This document shows positions 44,600 through 56,440 of a DNA stretch of 64,000 nucleotides, piece by piece. Where the stretch lies: positions 8,990,001-9,054,000 of the forward strand of contig JAYKYS010000011.1 in NCBI GenBank assembly GCA_036924285.1. Direction: 5' to 3'. The translations under genes and the position numbers were made by a program. The stretch's first letter is position 1. Each line of letters begins with the position of its first letter. A model generated the notes under the pieces. That model was not told where the DNA came from. It was given only the letters and a program-made list of their open reading frames with translations, and made no database searches. The stretch is from Asterella californica (taxonomy: Eukaryota; Streptophyta; Marchantiopsida; Marchantiales; Aytoniaceae).

Positions 44600-47500
44600 A
44601 GCGTCCGTTAGATGCAGAAAGATCGACCGTCAGGTTCGAAAGAGCAACTTAAACGCGGCACGAGAGCGCCAAAGTTCGAAATGGAGCGAAATCCTGTCGG
44701 TACCATGTTACTCACAGAACAGTCAAAGGCAAGCTTCAAACTGAAGTCCGGACTCCGTAGGTCGTGCCGCCGGAGACCACTGTAACTTCTTGGGCGATCC
44801 GTAAATCAGTTTTCCTTTCGGGAGTATTCATTTTCATAATTATTTATCTAGTTTATAAAAAGTTAAATGAAAACAACTCTCGAGAGCAGGGCACTATGGT
44901 AAGAAATCAAACCACAAGTGTGGTTATTTAAGCACCCGATCACTCGGGACTTGATTAGTTTACAACTCGGTGCAAAGTTCCAATCTAAACGCTCAACGTT
45001 ATAGTTTTATATTTAATTATTATTATAAACCGTACCTCGAGGTCAGATGCGGCACTTTATTACCAAATATTTACTTTTCACAAAATGGAATTCTGCATCG
45101 AAAATCGATAATAAAAGGGAATTCGACAAACTTCCGAATTTTACTTACTAATCTTCAGAAATTCAGCTCTTTTTACATTTCATTCATTATCCATCCAAAT
45201 ATGCCATAATTTAACAGTTTTGTTGCTAAAAATAATTCCGCATTCTGTTCAAGTAATTTAAAACCTTTGGAAATGAACTTCTTGTTCTTTATTGTTTTAT
45301 GTCGAATCTGACCCCAAAGTAACGGTATCAATATGATTCACACATCAAATTCTACGGATGGTCTATAATATCAATCATGTACCATAAATTTAATGGAAAC
45401 CCTTTTACCAAAAATTGCAGAATTTGTTTGGACGGATAATGGGAAGGCCTCGGCAAGATTTCCTCGATCTTTTCATTAATCAAAATAGCTGATAACTGAA
45501 TTTTAAATTTTTTAATCAATCATTAATTCAGTGGACTTTTGCCTTGTTGGACACCACAAAAGCAAATACTTTCCTACACGTCTTCTGTTGAGTTCCCTTT
45601 GTCTCTTTCGATTTCTTAAGATACTAGTAAATATAATGTCATTACTTTCAGAAAATAGAGGAAAACATTGCTTAATTGGTAAGATACACATCTCTAACCT
45701 AAAGTACACTTCTAACAAGCGAATATTCCTTTCATCCTCGATTATAGACAAAACATTCTCAACAGAGTTCATTGTCTGTATACAAACCACTATATGTTTA
45801 CAACGAAATTTGTTTAAAGAAGTATCGTGTTTTAGTGTGTAATTTGTTTGGAAATATAATTCAAAAAGTAAATACATTTTGTTTTTATTTACACATGTTG
45901 GTAACGAAATCCCTTAGTGAACTCTCAAGATAATAGATAATAACATGGGCAGAATATAATTCCGAGACTGATTTAAATACAATCAAATGGTAATTCTCAA
46001 GCTGTTAAGAGATTTTTCGCGAGTTGAGGTGTGGTTTTTTATTCAACCAATATTTTGTCAAACCTTAATTTTACCTCTTATTTGCATATAGAAAAGTGAT
46101 TATTAGCAAGTCGTTCATGGTTGTAGAGTTGAACATGAGCTGATCAAGGAGGAGGTATTAGTGCATGCACATTAATTAAGGATTGTTTTTATTCGTTCTT
46201 AATCCCTTCTCTTATAGTAGAAAAGGTTAAGTTATAACTCACGGCGCTTATAGTTCTTCTTTTTCTCACCGCCCATGTGTTACGTTCAGTTGAGAAGTAT
46301 TTAAATTTAGCTTTTTAATTTAGCAACACTTTTTTAGATTTAGATTTATCTTGCCACTGTGCTCATTGCAATGGAAAAATAAATCCAAATCCTTTTGTGA
46401 AGTGGCGCAATGTTTGCTTACTGCAAAAGCTTTTTGTTTGTTAAAGAAACTTTTGTGGCCAAAATAATCATGTATACTACCAGCTCCTCAAGAGCAACGT
46501 AATTAATTGTCATAGTTATTAGAGAGAGCATAATTAACAAATATTCTATCACCAATGGCTTGTAGAGCTCCGAGATCATGGTTCTATTGATGGCTAGTCG
46601 GAGTCGATAACCGCAGACAGAAACCCTCGATTGTATGTAGAATAACGATATTAGGTTATATTATACTTTTTATCGAGTTACTTTTGTTTGTAAAGCATGG
46701 AACACATGTAAGCACAATATCATCATTGTCAATCTAATCGTGGTGTTGGAACTTTGTTCTTTCAATTCATTCTCTACTTGAGAATCATCATGACGTTTGT
46801 GGGAAATATGACCTATTGGTCTGATGTATAGAAATACGCACTACTAGATGTTTACACAAGAAAAATAATAGAGTTGAATTTTAGATATTTGATAGATAGA
46901 GGGTGGACTATGGTGGCAACACGATAAGGAGAAGCTCCTTGCATTTAGAAGTAGTTTACTGCAATTCAGTGTAGAAACAAGATGGATATGTTAAAGAATT
47001 AATTTGCGAGAGAGAAAAAAAAAATCGAGATTAAATGATCCTTAGTGGACATTTTAAGAAAAAATGTATTATCTTCTCGGTGCATGTCATTGCATGAATG
47101 GTGTTCTCGGTGCAGCTGATCCAAGTACAAGTGTGGGAAGTGTTGATGAATAGTTTCACTGAACAATTCAATTACAGTGTACGAGGAGAAAAATGAGACT
47201 CCAATTGATTTAGATTATCAAAATTCCTACATCTCAAGACATAAGTATGTGATGCTTCATCTTTCTTTTCACCGATGCAATATAGTTGGAAGAGTTGAAT
47301 CAACTTTATTCACTTCTCATTTTTACTCATTTAGAGTTCAATCCTCATTTGATAGGAGTTGTGTTCATTCCTTTCATTAATTTGTATATTTAGTTCCATA
47401 ATAGGGTTGAGATGCGTGACTATGTAGATATACAAGATAGTGATATTAAGAGCTTTGAAAATTCAGTAATAGCACAACCAGAGACGAGAGCAAGTGTAGT

Positions 47501-48319
47501 TAGTCCACGCACTCAAGTTTATATCAAGTCAAGGGTTATAAGAAGATCAAATAAAAAAAGAAGGAGATCAAGCTTGACTGCCTCGAGGAATAAACAACAC
47601 TATGAAGAAACTAGAAGACTCCATGTTTGTGACTAACGAGGCAATGTTGGACATAAGAAAGACTAAACCAACCAACGAAGAGAATATTACAACATTTGTT
47701 GGATGTCTGGTGATGACAAAAGAGTTGGAAAGTGAGTCAAAATTATGCATTTCAGGTCCATAAATTTATTACATACTTTCTTAATGTCATGCTAAAGTCA
47801 TATAGTTGAAAGATTTTGTGTAAGAGTTTCTATATTTCTCTTTGTTACTCTTATTTTTGTCCTCTCACTCCTTTCATTTATTGTATGAGTTAGGAGTGGA
47901 TCATCTATGTTATCATTTGATGTTCATATCGACTTCATCTTCAAAGTTTATGGTCTGCTCTTGCAAGATACACAAGTTATGGAGACATGTGCATGTTACT
48001 ACAACTTTACGAAAATGCTCTAAGCTGAATAACATATTTTGGCATACTTTTCATTTATTTTTCAGTCTGATTTTTTATCCTTACAAAATTCTTACTCCTC
48101 CTCATCTAAGATTACGATCAAACTTATTCTTAGCTTCTACAACACCTCCATGAGCATTGTATGTTTTCATCAACCATTTTCATTGTGGTATTGAATCATC
48201 CACATTAATGTATGGTCCTATTTATAGTTGTTATCAAGTTAGAGGAGGTAGATTGAGAGGTTGAAGAATAAGAGTTAATTTGTCCGTCATTTTGTTATAC
48301 AACGATAAATATCGTAAGT
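44600..48319. other. AT-rich stretch without recognised genes
   Basis: Apart from the distal H2A promoter near 44600-44800, I see nothing that resembles a host gene. Opposed frames at 45512-45877 and 45531-45842 cover the same bases and look non-coding. A basic 74-codon frame (47412-47636, with RRSNKKRRRSS) just upstream of the Harbinger-like relic might be a transposon protein, but I cannot identify it. Confidence 0.45.
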
Positions 48320-48540
48320 GAGTTGCATGAAATTTAGATCTTGACAGCTTATAACATGTGTCCGAACTATAAAGATTAGCACCACATGTACCTCGCAATA
48401 GTATAGAATGAAACTTCTCATGTGATCAACATTTAACTGATCGATAGTACAATTCAGACTCTCTTCAAAGAGGAATGTGCATACCATCAACAGCTCCAGC
48501 GATATGAAGAAGTCAATCCTTGGGATTTCTTCGTAACATA
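48320..48540 (-). pseudogene. PIF/Harbinger-like transposase relic
   Basis: On the minus strand HIAGAVDGMHIPL (48506-48468) parallels the first catalytic block of Harbinger transposases (usual form CIGAIDGTHIPI). About 20 codons later, past two stops, FHSILLRGTC parallels the GFHSILLQAVC-type block. The second Asp block is not recognisable. Stops and lost motifs show it is dead. The identification rests on two short motifs in the right order and spacing. Confidence 0.5.
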
Positions 48541-50779
48541 TATGAGTTTCTCTCCATAAGATATGCAAACGAGTGAACTATATGCCTTCTCTTGGTTTGA
48601 CGGTGTGTCAGTGATCAATTTAGTATATTTATGAATGGTAGCATCATGTTTTTCAACTCAATTATTTCAATCATAAAATGCAAGTATGTGAACGGTAACT
48701 ATACTAAAGCTTTATCCTTTTCCATCCATTTCCATGCACCAAAAAACTCAAACAAAGGAGGCAAAAAGGATAAGTGATTTGTAACAAAGTCACCAAAACT
48801 ATCATAGTTCATGCTGTAGTTAGAAGAGTCTCCATTCTTGGTCTAAATATTTTGGATTATATGTCCATACTTGAGAATACATCCTACTCCACCAACTTCA
48901 GTTTCTGAGCGTTACATGTCACTCTTTGTCTAGTACATAAAACTCATAAGAGTACAATCAAGTTGAATTGACGTTGTCTTAACCAATTTGGACCAGAGTC
49001 ACGACTTTGTATAAGTCATAATCCTATTTTTGTACTAAGTTCAGAATTTCAAACGAGTAAAATCATAGAAGTAAAAAAATCCATACCTACATTAGCTCTT
49101 ATAACCACATGCAAAGAAAATAATACTATAGAGAAAATGAGACAAGAGAAGGTCTTCTACAGAACGATCAAAAGTTATATTCGCCTGAAATCTAAAGAAA
49201 CTTATAGGTAGATGAAGAACAAAACAAGCATCCATTTTTAACGTGATAAAACTCACTATCATACACCAGTTTACCAAGAACAAACTGTAATATATCTCCA
49301 AAAACCAACTCGTTTAAAAATTCAAAACACGTTCATAATTTGACTATATCATCCGACCAGTGGCAGATGTACTTCCAAAGATTATATTGGGTCAGACAAC
49401 ATGTGATAGCACTATCAGTTCATTATATTTCATGCTGCAAGTATCCTAATTATAAGGTATTGATCTCAACTCTGCAAGCACTCGATTTCTCTTTTTGTGT
49501 GATTGGCTTTTCAAACAAATGCTCTTTAAATGAGTTAGTTCCTTGATCTAAAGAATAATATTATATGTTTTACTATCAACTTTTTTTCTTAGTAATAAAC
49601 ATGAGCACTACACTATCGAGTGCAAGTTGAATACTATAACATGTTACACCATTATCACCAAACAAATGACCAACACAAACTCACTGATAACGAGATTCAA
49701 TATTTTCAAAATTCAATTTGGTTCATAAATGGATACGTATAGAACTTGGAAAACCGTTCAGTTTTGATTCAATTCGGTTCCATAGAGAATGATTTGGGTT
49801 GGAACCGAACCGAGCGGACAGAATAGAGTTTAAATTACTTATATCCATTTTAGAACCAAATATAACTGTTTGCTGTATTCTATTCATGTAACTCCCATAA
49901 TAATTTCTACTGGTTTCTACCGTAACTTTTAAGTACCACCTCTGGAGGTGATACGTAAAATTTTACAATCACGAGACATTTGCAGTATATGGCCGTAAAA
50001 CTCATCTCCGAGAAACTGTTAAAAGCTTCTAAAACAGACGTCTACGAATGTTCTATCGCATGTGACATGACCTGACACTTCAAGCTTACGTTTTTTCATC
50101 TGAACTCTATGAATTTTTTTAGGAGAAGAGGTTTGAATGGCCCTATTAAGTATATACATAACAATATGTTGGAGATTTCGTTTAGCTAACCAAAAATCTC
50201 CTTAAATCTCTGCCTATAGAAACATTATGAAAACCCTCCTCTCGTTCGATGAGAGAGAAAATAATCAACTTTCTTCTTATACTTCCTCCGGGCAGTTGTC
50301 TTATCAATACTAGAGATCATAAAGAGTCTTGATTTCCTGGTTAGCTGATGTTTGTTGCACAATTCTTAAACCTCCGCTCCTGATACTGAGGGTTTGGGTT
50401 ACCTATACTCCTCACTTTTGGACGTTCGCAAACGTGAAATGCATACATATGGGTTATATAGAGCAGACTGCGCTGCTTGATAACGACTAAGGTTGATCTC
50501 CATTTTTTAGTGATAGGTAGCGTTAGAGAGCGACTGGAAAGAGCTATTTTGTGTTCAACAAATTTATTTATTTTGATATAAGCATTGTCAAAACTAATTT
50601 GTTAAATTTCAAGCTTTTTTATTTCCTAAAGAGAGAATTTTAAAAATGAATCTGAGAGGATATTCTCATGAGGACTTTTTATACCAAGAGGGGGTTTAAG
50701 TTATTGAATGCATATGGAATTTAACAATGTTATCCACATCGTTCTTACTTACTTATCTCGTCTATTTTTTTTATAAGTG
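48541..50779. other. AT-rich stretch without recognised genes
   Basis: No gene or clear repeat found. A ggttccatagagaatgattt / ggttggaaccgaaccgag stretch near 49790-49820 may be a simple-repeat or promoter-like fragment of a transposon. Near 50470 gagcagactgcgctg recalls the tRNA-like string at about 16980, a possible shared SINE remnant. Confidence 0.4.
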
Positions 50780-51056
50780 AAGATCCAAAGTCTTGCCAAA
50801 AGTCCGTAAGATGGGGCTTAGCTTGTTTTACCCATCTTTCGAGTCCCATAACTTCTCCATTAGACGTCCAAACGAAGTAGACGAAGTGTCTATGAGAAAC
50901 TGACAAGGAGCTCTACCCATTGATGCGATGAAACTGAAGATCAGAAGTTGTGCCAAAAGCCCGTAAGCTGAGGCCTAGCTTATTTTACCCATGAGTGTCT
51001 TTGAAGTGACAACAGTCAAAATTTGATTTTCATGTAAGAGCCGGTCCACGACACCA
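50780..51056 (-). repeat. LTR end fragment of the Ty3 family
   Basis: Matches the last roughly 280 bp of the LTRs (about 27985-28265): gaagatc(c/a)aaagtcttgcc, the cgtccaaacgaagtagac block, gacaaggagctctaccca, and the terminal gagccggtccacgacaccaca. It covers nearly two of the 156-bp units and stops at the LTR terminus. Beyond it begins sequence leading into R2 copy 2. Confidence 0.85.
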
Positions 51057-52960
51057 CAACACCATGAAGAGTGTGAACAATTGTGGATTCTGCATCTGCT
51101 GCAGATCGCACCAATTGTCGAACTCTTGGATGAAATCATCCATCTCAATGATACTCATCGCACTCGAGTAACGTCGAGACGTCTTGGTGATCCCATAGAT
51201 CTCGTCAATATTTCACAACAACGATGTGATGACATTAGACTCATCATCACAAAACATATTGTCTGCGTCTGACTTGTCCTCTAGAACAACCGACGGCATG
51301 GTATAGGTAGTCGGTACCTCACCGCACTTCGTGTATACCCATTGTCCGAGATGTCCCCACCGGAACCTCCCGAGAACTCCGTGATGATAGAATCTCGTGA
51401 ACACATTCTCCAACCAGAATGCTGAAATCTTCGTCACCATCGTAACCACAACTTGCCTAACCCCGCTCCTACTTAGCTCACCTATCCCCTACTAGGACAG
51501 TCAAGGTAAGAACAACTTGTACCTACCATCACCACATGTAGTCTCTCACAATCTGTTGGTCACTAGTCCAACATCACTGTGAGAGAAACAAAGATAGTAT
51601 GATTGGTCCGCAACTCCAACCTCACTTCGATAGCACACTGGAGTGAACTCACTCCGGAAATCAAGCGCGAACACAAGCAAACGTGGCGCGCAAACAAGAA
51701 GTAGAATATGGAGAAGTTCCAACCACAAGAAGTCCAGACGATAACCCTCCACACTCGAACATTCACATAACAAGAAATCCAGCCTCACCTGAACTGACGA
51801 CTTCTCTCTGATGACCACATCCATAATATATGACCACCAACTGTCATAACCTGTACCTAAGGTCACTAACTAGATGTCCACATCTCTAGTAGCTCCAAAA
51901 GTATCTATGTGATAGCTCATTAGCTCACCCAAGACAACTGCCATCAACTGTCTCCATACGCGTCTCTACGATATAGATAAACATTACCACAACAACAGCT
52001 TACCTCTAGTATCTCTATAGGGTCGCCCTACCACTCCTCTAGGAACGTGCGAGAAGGTCTACTACTACTTTAAACAAGTCCATAAGTACTTGCACATATC
52101 CTTAGAAGACACCAAGAGCTATTGGTCTAGTGGTAAAGCCAAAGCTAAGAACTGCAGAGTTAAGTGTGCAAGTTCATGAATAGTGTTGGGATGGGTGATC
52201 TGTTAGTTTTACACTTCTCACACAATTGAAGCTTGCATACCTCTCTCACGCACGCCAGCAATCTGGCTTGCCGCGGGCTCGGGCTCAGGCTCCTCTCCGC
52301 CTCCGCACTCCCGCACTCTGCTTCTCACGCACCTCTGCTCCTCAAAGCCTCCTAACACGCACTCCACACCGCGACACTTCTGCTCACTCTTTGCTTATAA
52401 TAGAGTACAAACTCGAGCCAAATAACATAAGAAGGACGCGCATGAAGAGAACACCCCAAAACAGAGATCAAAACACACTCCACAAGGTCGAAATCTGTCA
52501 AATTGACACTCGCATGCGAGATTACGTCAAATTTTGGACCATCCGTGACCTTCTTCTTCTTGTAACTCTTTCGATCTTTCACCAAATTGAACAATTTTTG
52601 GTGCGTGAGAATCGTCTTCTCTACACGCACCTACTGCACTCCTCAGCACCAGAAATTGTTGACCCAAGCCTACCTCACGTCCGCCGATGCACTTCTGTCG
52701 ACCTCAAATTGATCTCAAAACTCATCACAGGAAATTCCAGCAGCGCTTTCGCACTACCTCAACGCAAATCCGACCAAGAACAGATCCAACCACCACTAAT
52801 ATGCACATTGATCAACCACATGACCAAAAAGAGCCACTCCGCGCACGCACGTATCCGCAAATCGAAAGTACCAACGATCTGCAAACTCCAGAGATACCAC
52901 CGGCAGAAATCCGTGATCTAAAATCTCTCAATCAGACCTCACAATTCGAGTTCTTTGAGT
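51057..52960 (-). repeat. Repeat R2, copy 2 (inverted relative to copy 1), with flank
   Basis: From about 51560 to 52960 the reverse complement matches R2 copy 1 at 28605-30090, including the 5S-like segment. Between the LTR end and 51560 a minus-strand frame (51449-51213) reads FWLENVFTRFYHHGVLGRFR and, past its stop, DDFIQEFDNWCDLQQMQN. This looks protein-like and could be a retroelement gag, but I do not recognise it. The 231-codon plus frame 52226-52921 reads through the hexamer-rich repeat and is probably not a gene. Two copies inverted 22 kb apart suggest a dispersed family. Confidence 0.7.
52107..52222 (+). ncRNA. 5S-rRNA-like segment inside R2 copy 2
   Basis: gaactgcagagttaagtgtg followed by gtgttgggatgggtgatctg parallels the 5S rRNA core (GAACTCC-GCAGTTAAGCGTGC, then GGATGGGTGACC). 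The 3' part gttttacacttctcacac resembles the 5S 3' end. Upstream, ttggtctagtggtaaagcc also matches the tRNA A-box consensus TRGYNNARNNG. The segment runs in the opposite sense to the protein-like frames of R2. Not a functional 5S gene; its presence in both R2 copies shows that the element carries it. Confidence 0.6.
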
Positions 52961-54847
52961 GATAAATGATATGTACTCACTCCATCATGCCAACTAGCAC
53001 TAAAAAGATCATTTTTGTGATACCATAAGACTAGAAGAGACCATAAGTATCTTGAGATATGTTGAAGAATTCTTCGCGGAACATAAATACACAGAAGTGC
53101 TCAACTAAAATGGGACAATTGAGTCGTCAACTAATACAAAGTCAATATTATAATCTAAAAATATTCTACAATGAAAAATATGACAAAAGAAAAACTAACA
53201 CTCGGTTGAAATACTCCTCAAAGTCTTCACGATCCATGGTCCATGATTGATCTTTGATATGCAGTGACATCGAATATCAACCCAAACGTTGAAAGGAATG
53301 TTGGTTGGATAGTTGAGATCAATTCTTCATCATATCAAGATGTACACCGTCAGCTCTCAAGTCTCTCTATATGTAACAATTGGAAGGATCACCATAAATG
53401 ACAAGTCCATAATCATTCCCATGAATTTATCACCAGAATATGAAACTAACGGCTGTCGAAAGTGATCACAGTGGATGCAATGAAGCTTGATATGACATGG
53501 ATTTGAGAAAAGAAGATCTAGAGCTGGTATCAAATCTCCGTCCATAACCACCACTCTTGTAGTTCTTCACTCCTCCATACATACAACCGAGAAACTCTCA
53601 CGAATCATCCGCTAAGAGATAACGTCTCAAGAACCCTCAACCATTTTATATCCAAATTCGACGACAAGAACCACTGAAGTGAACGACACATATTGCTAAC
53701 TTGGCATGTTTTACTACCTTATGATCACTTAAGCATATAATCATGATCATGGACCCATCACATTGTTCGACGAGTTATGTGACAAGGTTAACGCAACATA
53801 GAAAAAAACGCATCATAAGTTCTACGAGAATTTCACACAAGAATCGTACCACAACACGACTACGGATGCGTCACCAACGGATGATGGAGGGTTCGCTGAT
53901 GGTTTCAATTCATCGATGAAAATCATTCTATGCCGTCTAAATTTTGACGGTCAGATCTTCGTCTATCCATATTAGAAATAGTAAAAATAAAATTTTAAAA
54001 ATAAATATTCTAACACTTCCCACCGGAAAGATTAGAATATTAATTAACTCACACCCATGTACACTGAATATCCTCCTTCCTCATATTCATTCCTTCATTC
54101 ATGTCCAGAATTCAGTTAAGTTTGATCCACGCAATTCTAGCGTGGATAAAATTTGCTCATGGATAGATTTTACGCCATTTGGTTTACTCCCAGAAGTTTT
54201 GGATGTTGGATACATAGGTCGGACAGCTTTTCTGGTGAAACCCTCTAGTAACCCGGTATTTAATGAAAGAAGATAGCTTAAAAGAATATCTTCTCGGTTC
54301 TTATTCTTGAAGAAAACAGTTTTTGGTGTAAGTTTTAAACCGATTATCATTTAGGTTTCTCGGTTTTTAAAGAAATCGTGCCGGTTGAAAATATACTAAA
54401 TGCCGGTGCTGTGCGAACTATGGTTGGATAAGCTCAGACTTCCCTGTACACCACGGTGCTATAGTGCTGCATACTGGACGAATCTTGTTCTCGGCGTACA
54501 TTTCCGAAAGCTTACTCAAAAGACGTAGCTACTGGAAGCGCGACCCTTGGGTCACATTGGTTACACAAGAAATTCTTTTCCCCGAGTATCGATACTCAGC
54601 TGCTCAATCGTACATCCAGTACGATTTTGAAGTCCGCTGTTTACGTACGTTGGCCAACACGTATGGGCAACAATGTGCTCATTAATGATGGCCTAAGGGG
54701 CATCCACAATTCAGAAACTTAATCTTTCGAGAATTCCATGACAATTGGGAGGGAAATTTAGAGAAAATAATATGGTCGTATCGAATCATTCACTGATCGA
54801 TCATCTCAGGAATTCTTCAGGATTTCACAATAGTATATTCGAGAACA
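52961..54847. other. No gene recognised; 5' flank of the pseudokinase gene
   Basis: AT-rich until about 54360, then more balanced. Frames at 53944-54276 (plus) and 54099-54350 (minus) overlap on opposite strands with no family match. The 54464-54685 plus frame is likewise unidentified. The promoter of the gene at 54848 should lie in the last few hundred bases; I saw no clear TATA box. Confidence 0.45.
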
Positions 54848-56440
54848 ATGGCGTCTAATGCAAGATCTCGTACAGAAAGATTGTCAAGAAAAGTTACTAC
54901 TCCTGCTGCAGCACCAGCAGCATCGGCACTGAAGCATGAGAGGAAATTCCTCGAGTTCATTGATGGGTTCCACAAGATGGTAAGGCCCACACCGTGGTCA
55001 CAGAGGGCCAGGATGTACAGATCTCCTCCCTCAGCACCACCTCCAGTTCGCAGGCCCAAGACACCTGAGGAGGATCACCTAGACTTCGCAGAACGACTCA
55101 AGAGAGTGATCGAGTGGGACAAGTTTCCCTTCAGAGTAAAGGTGAATACGGATTTCTGGGCTAGAAAAGACACTGCAATCCAGAATCTCTACTATCAGCC
55201 GAAGAAGGATATGAAGCCCAAAATCAAAGATATCTTTGCGACGTGCAAACCCTGCATTCCTCTCGTGCTGCCAGATGATGCCCACGAGCCAGAATGCAAC
55301 CTAACTTGTGACACCTGGGACAGAGACATTAATCCTCCTTTTCTTTCTCGCCTCAAGACGGTGAAGACATTGCTAGGACATCACACATTCGGAGAGCTGT
55401 TCTACGTCAATTACTCGGAGCTGCTCGGAAAGGATTCCGTAGGCAGCAAAGTCTTTCAATGCAAAAGAATCAGACCGGGTGTCAGACAAGTATCGCTCGA
55501 TGCACGGCGTAGATTCGCCTTCAAAGAAAAGGATTACCACCATGAAATTCCGACGCAGTACGCCGTAAAGGTTGTAGACAAGCTGGACTCCAGATCAGAC
55601 AAGTTCAGGCTCTACACAGAAGTCATCTGCCTGACGATGTTACTCCACGCTCATCCGAACATCCTCCACTACCACGAGGTACTGGAGAGTGAGAAGGAAA
55701 TCTACATGGTGATGGAATCATACAATGGTCCTGTAGGACCATTGACGCTGGTTGATTTCTTCCCGCTCGCAGACAACTCGTCAGCTCAGTGGGTGTTTCA
55801 GCAGCTATTAGACGCAATCTCATACATGCACGATAAGGGTGTGGTTCACAATTGTTTGAAGCCCGAGAACGTGATGTTTATAGATGACTATGAAAGTCGG
55901 CCTGACCTGACAGTATCAACTTGCAAGTGGAGAACTGAATATTTCAGCAGCGTGAGAATCATAGACTTTAGCAAAGCAGTGTATGATCCACAACTATCAA
56001 CCGGGTATAACCCAGAATTTTTGCCAAACGATTATTTCAGCCCAGAAGAAAGTGCACTGTGTACAGCTGATCCACAAGTTGATATACGTGCTTTGGGACG
56101 GATTTTGCTGGCCATTTTGGTTGGGCGCATGCCCGAATTGAACAAGGATTATCCCTATAGGGCTCGACAAGAGCATCCAGATTATGAATACCGTGCCAAG
56201 TTCGATCCGCGTATGGTGGATTTGTACGAGAGAATATTTCTTGCCATCCAAGGCGAGCCGGACTACCCTCCAACTCTCAAGGCCGTCAGAAATCATCCGT
56301 GGGTCGAACAAATGTATTCTTGCCGTGAAAAGAAGTTGCAAGACGAACGCCCCATCAGCAGTGATTACATGAACTGCGAAACGTATTTGCAGCAATTTTG
56401 CTTTCCGAGTTGCAAACACCATCACATCAGCAGCACATAA
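54848..56440 (+). CDS. Predicted pseudokinase, Ser/Thr-kinase-like fold, 530 aa
   Basis: A single uninterrupted exon (start context aacaATGGCG). Residues 1-190 are an unrecognised N-terminal region with a Ser/Arg-rich start, a Pro-rich stretch (SAPPPVRRPKTP) and a conserved-looking ECNLTCDTWDRD segment. Residues about 190-490 form a kinase-like domain: AVKVV with the ATP-site Lys (K241), a helix-C Glu in LYTEVICLTMLLHAHPNI (E258), a catalytic loop reading VVHNCLKPENV instead of HRDLKPEN (334-341), a metal-binding loop reading DFS instead of DFG (373-375), and SPEE in place of APE (398-401). The catalytic Asp is Cys, and no Gly-rich loop is evident. Catalysis by the usual mechanism is therefore unlikely, while Lys, Glu, Asn and the DFS Asp could still bind nucleotide. 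The fold is closest to CAMK-type kinases in loop spacing (inference). The intact frame argues for function as a scaffold or allosteric partner. Confidence 0.85.
   Translation: MASNARSRTERLSRKVTTPAAAPAASALKHERKFLEFIDGFHKMVRPTPWSQRARMYRSPPSAPPPVRRPKTPEEDHLDFAERLKRVIEWDKFPFRVKVNTDFWARKDTAIQNLYYQPKKDMKPKIKDIFATCKPCIPLVLPDDAHEPECNLTCDTWDRDINPPFLSRLKTVKTLLGHHTFGELFYVNYSELLGKDSVGSKVFQCKRIRPGVRQVSLDARRRFAFKEKDYHHEIPTQYAVKVVDKLDSRSDKFRLYTEVICLTMLLHAHPNILHYHEVLESEKEIYMVMESYNGPVGPLTLVDFFPLADNSSAQWVFQQLLDAISYMHDKGVVHNCLKPENVMFIDDYESRPDLTVSTCKWRTEYFSSVRIIDFSKAVYDPQLSTGYNPEFLPNDYFSPEESALCTADPQVDIRALGRILLAILVGRMPELNKDYPYRARQEHPDYEYRAKFDPRMVDLYERIFLAIQGEPDYPPTLKAVRNHPWVEQMYSCREKKLQDERPISSDYMNCETYLQQFCFPSCKHHHISST

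Noticed and set aside
52226..52921. 231-codon plus-strand frame
   Set aside because: It reads through R2 repeat DNA, including the hexamer-rich part; the matching R2 copy 1 does not preserve it.
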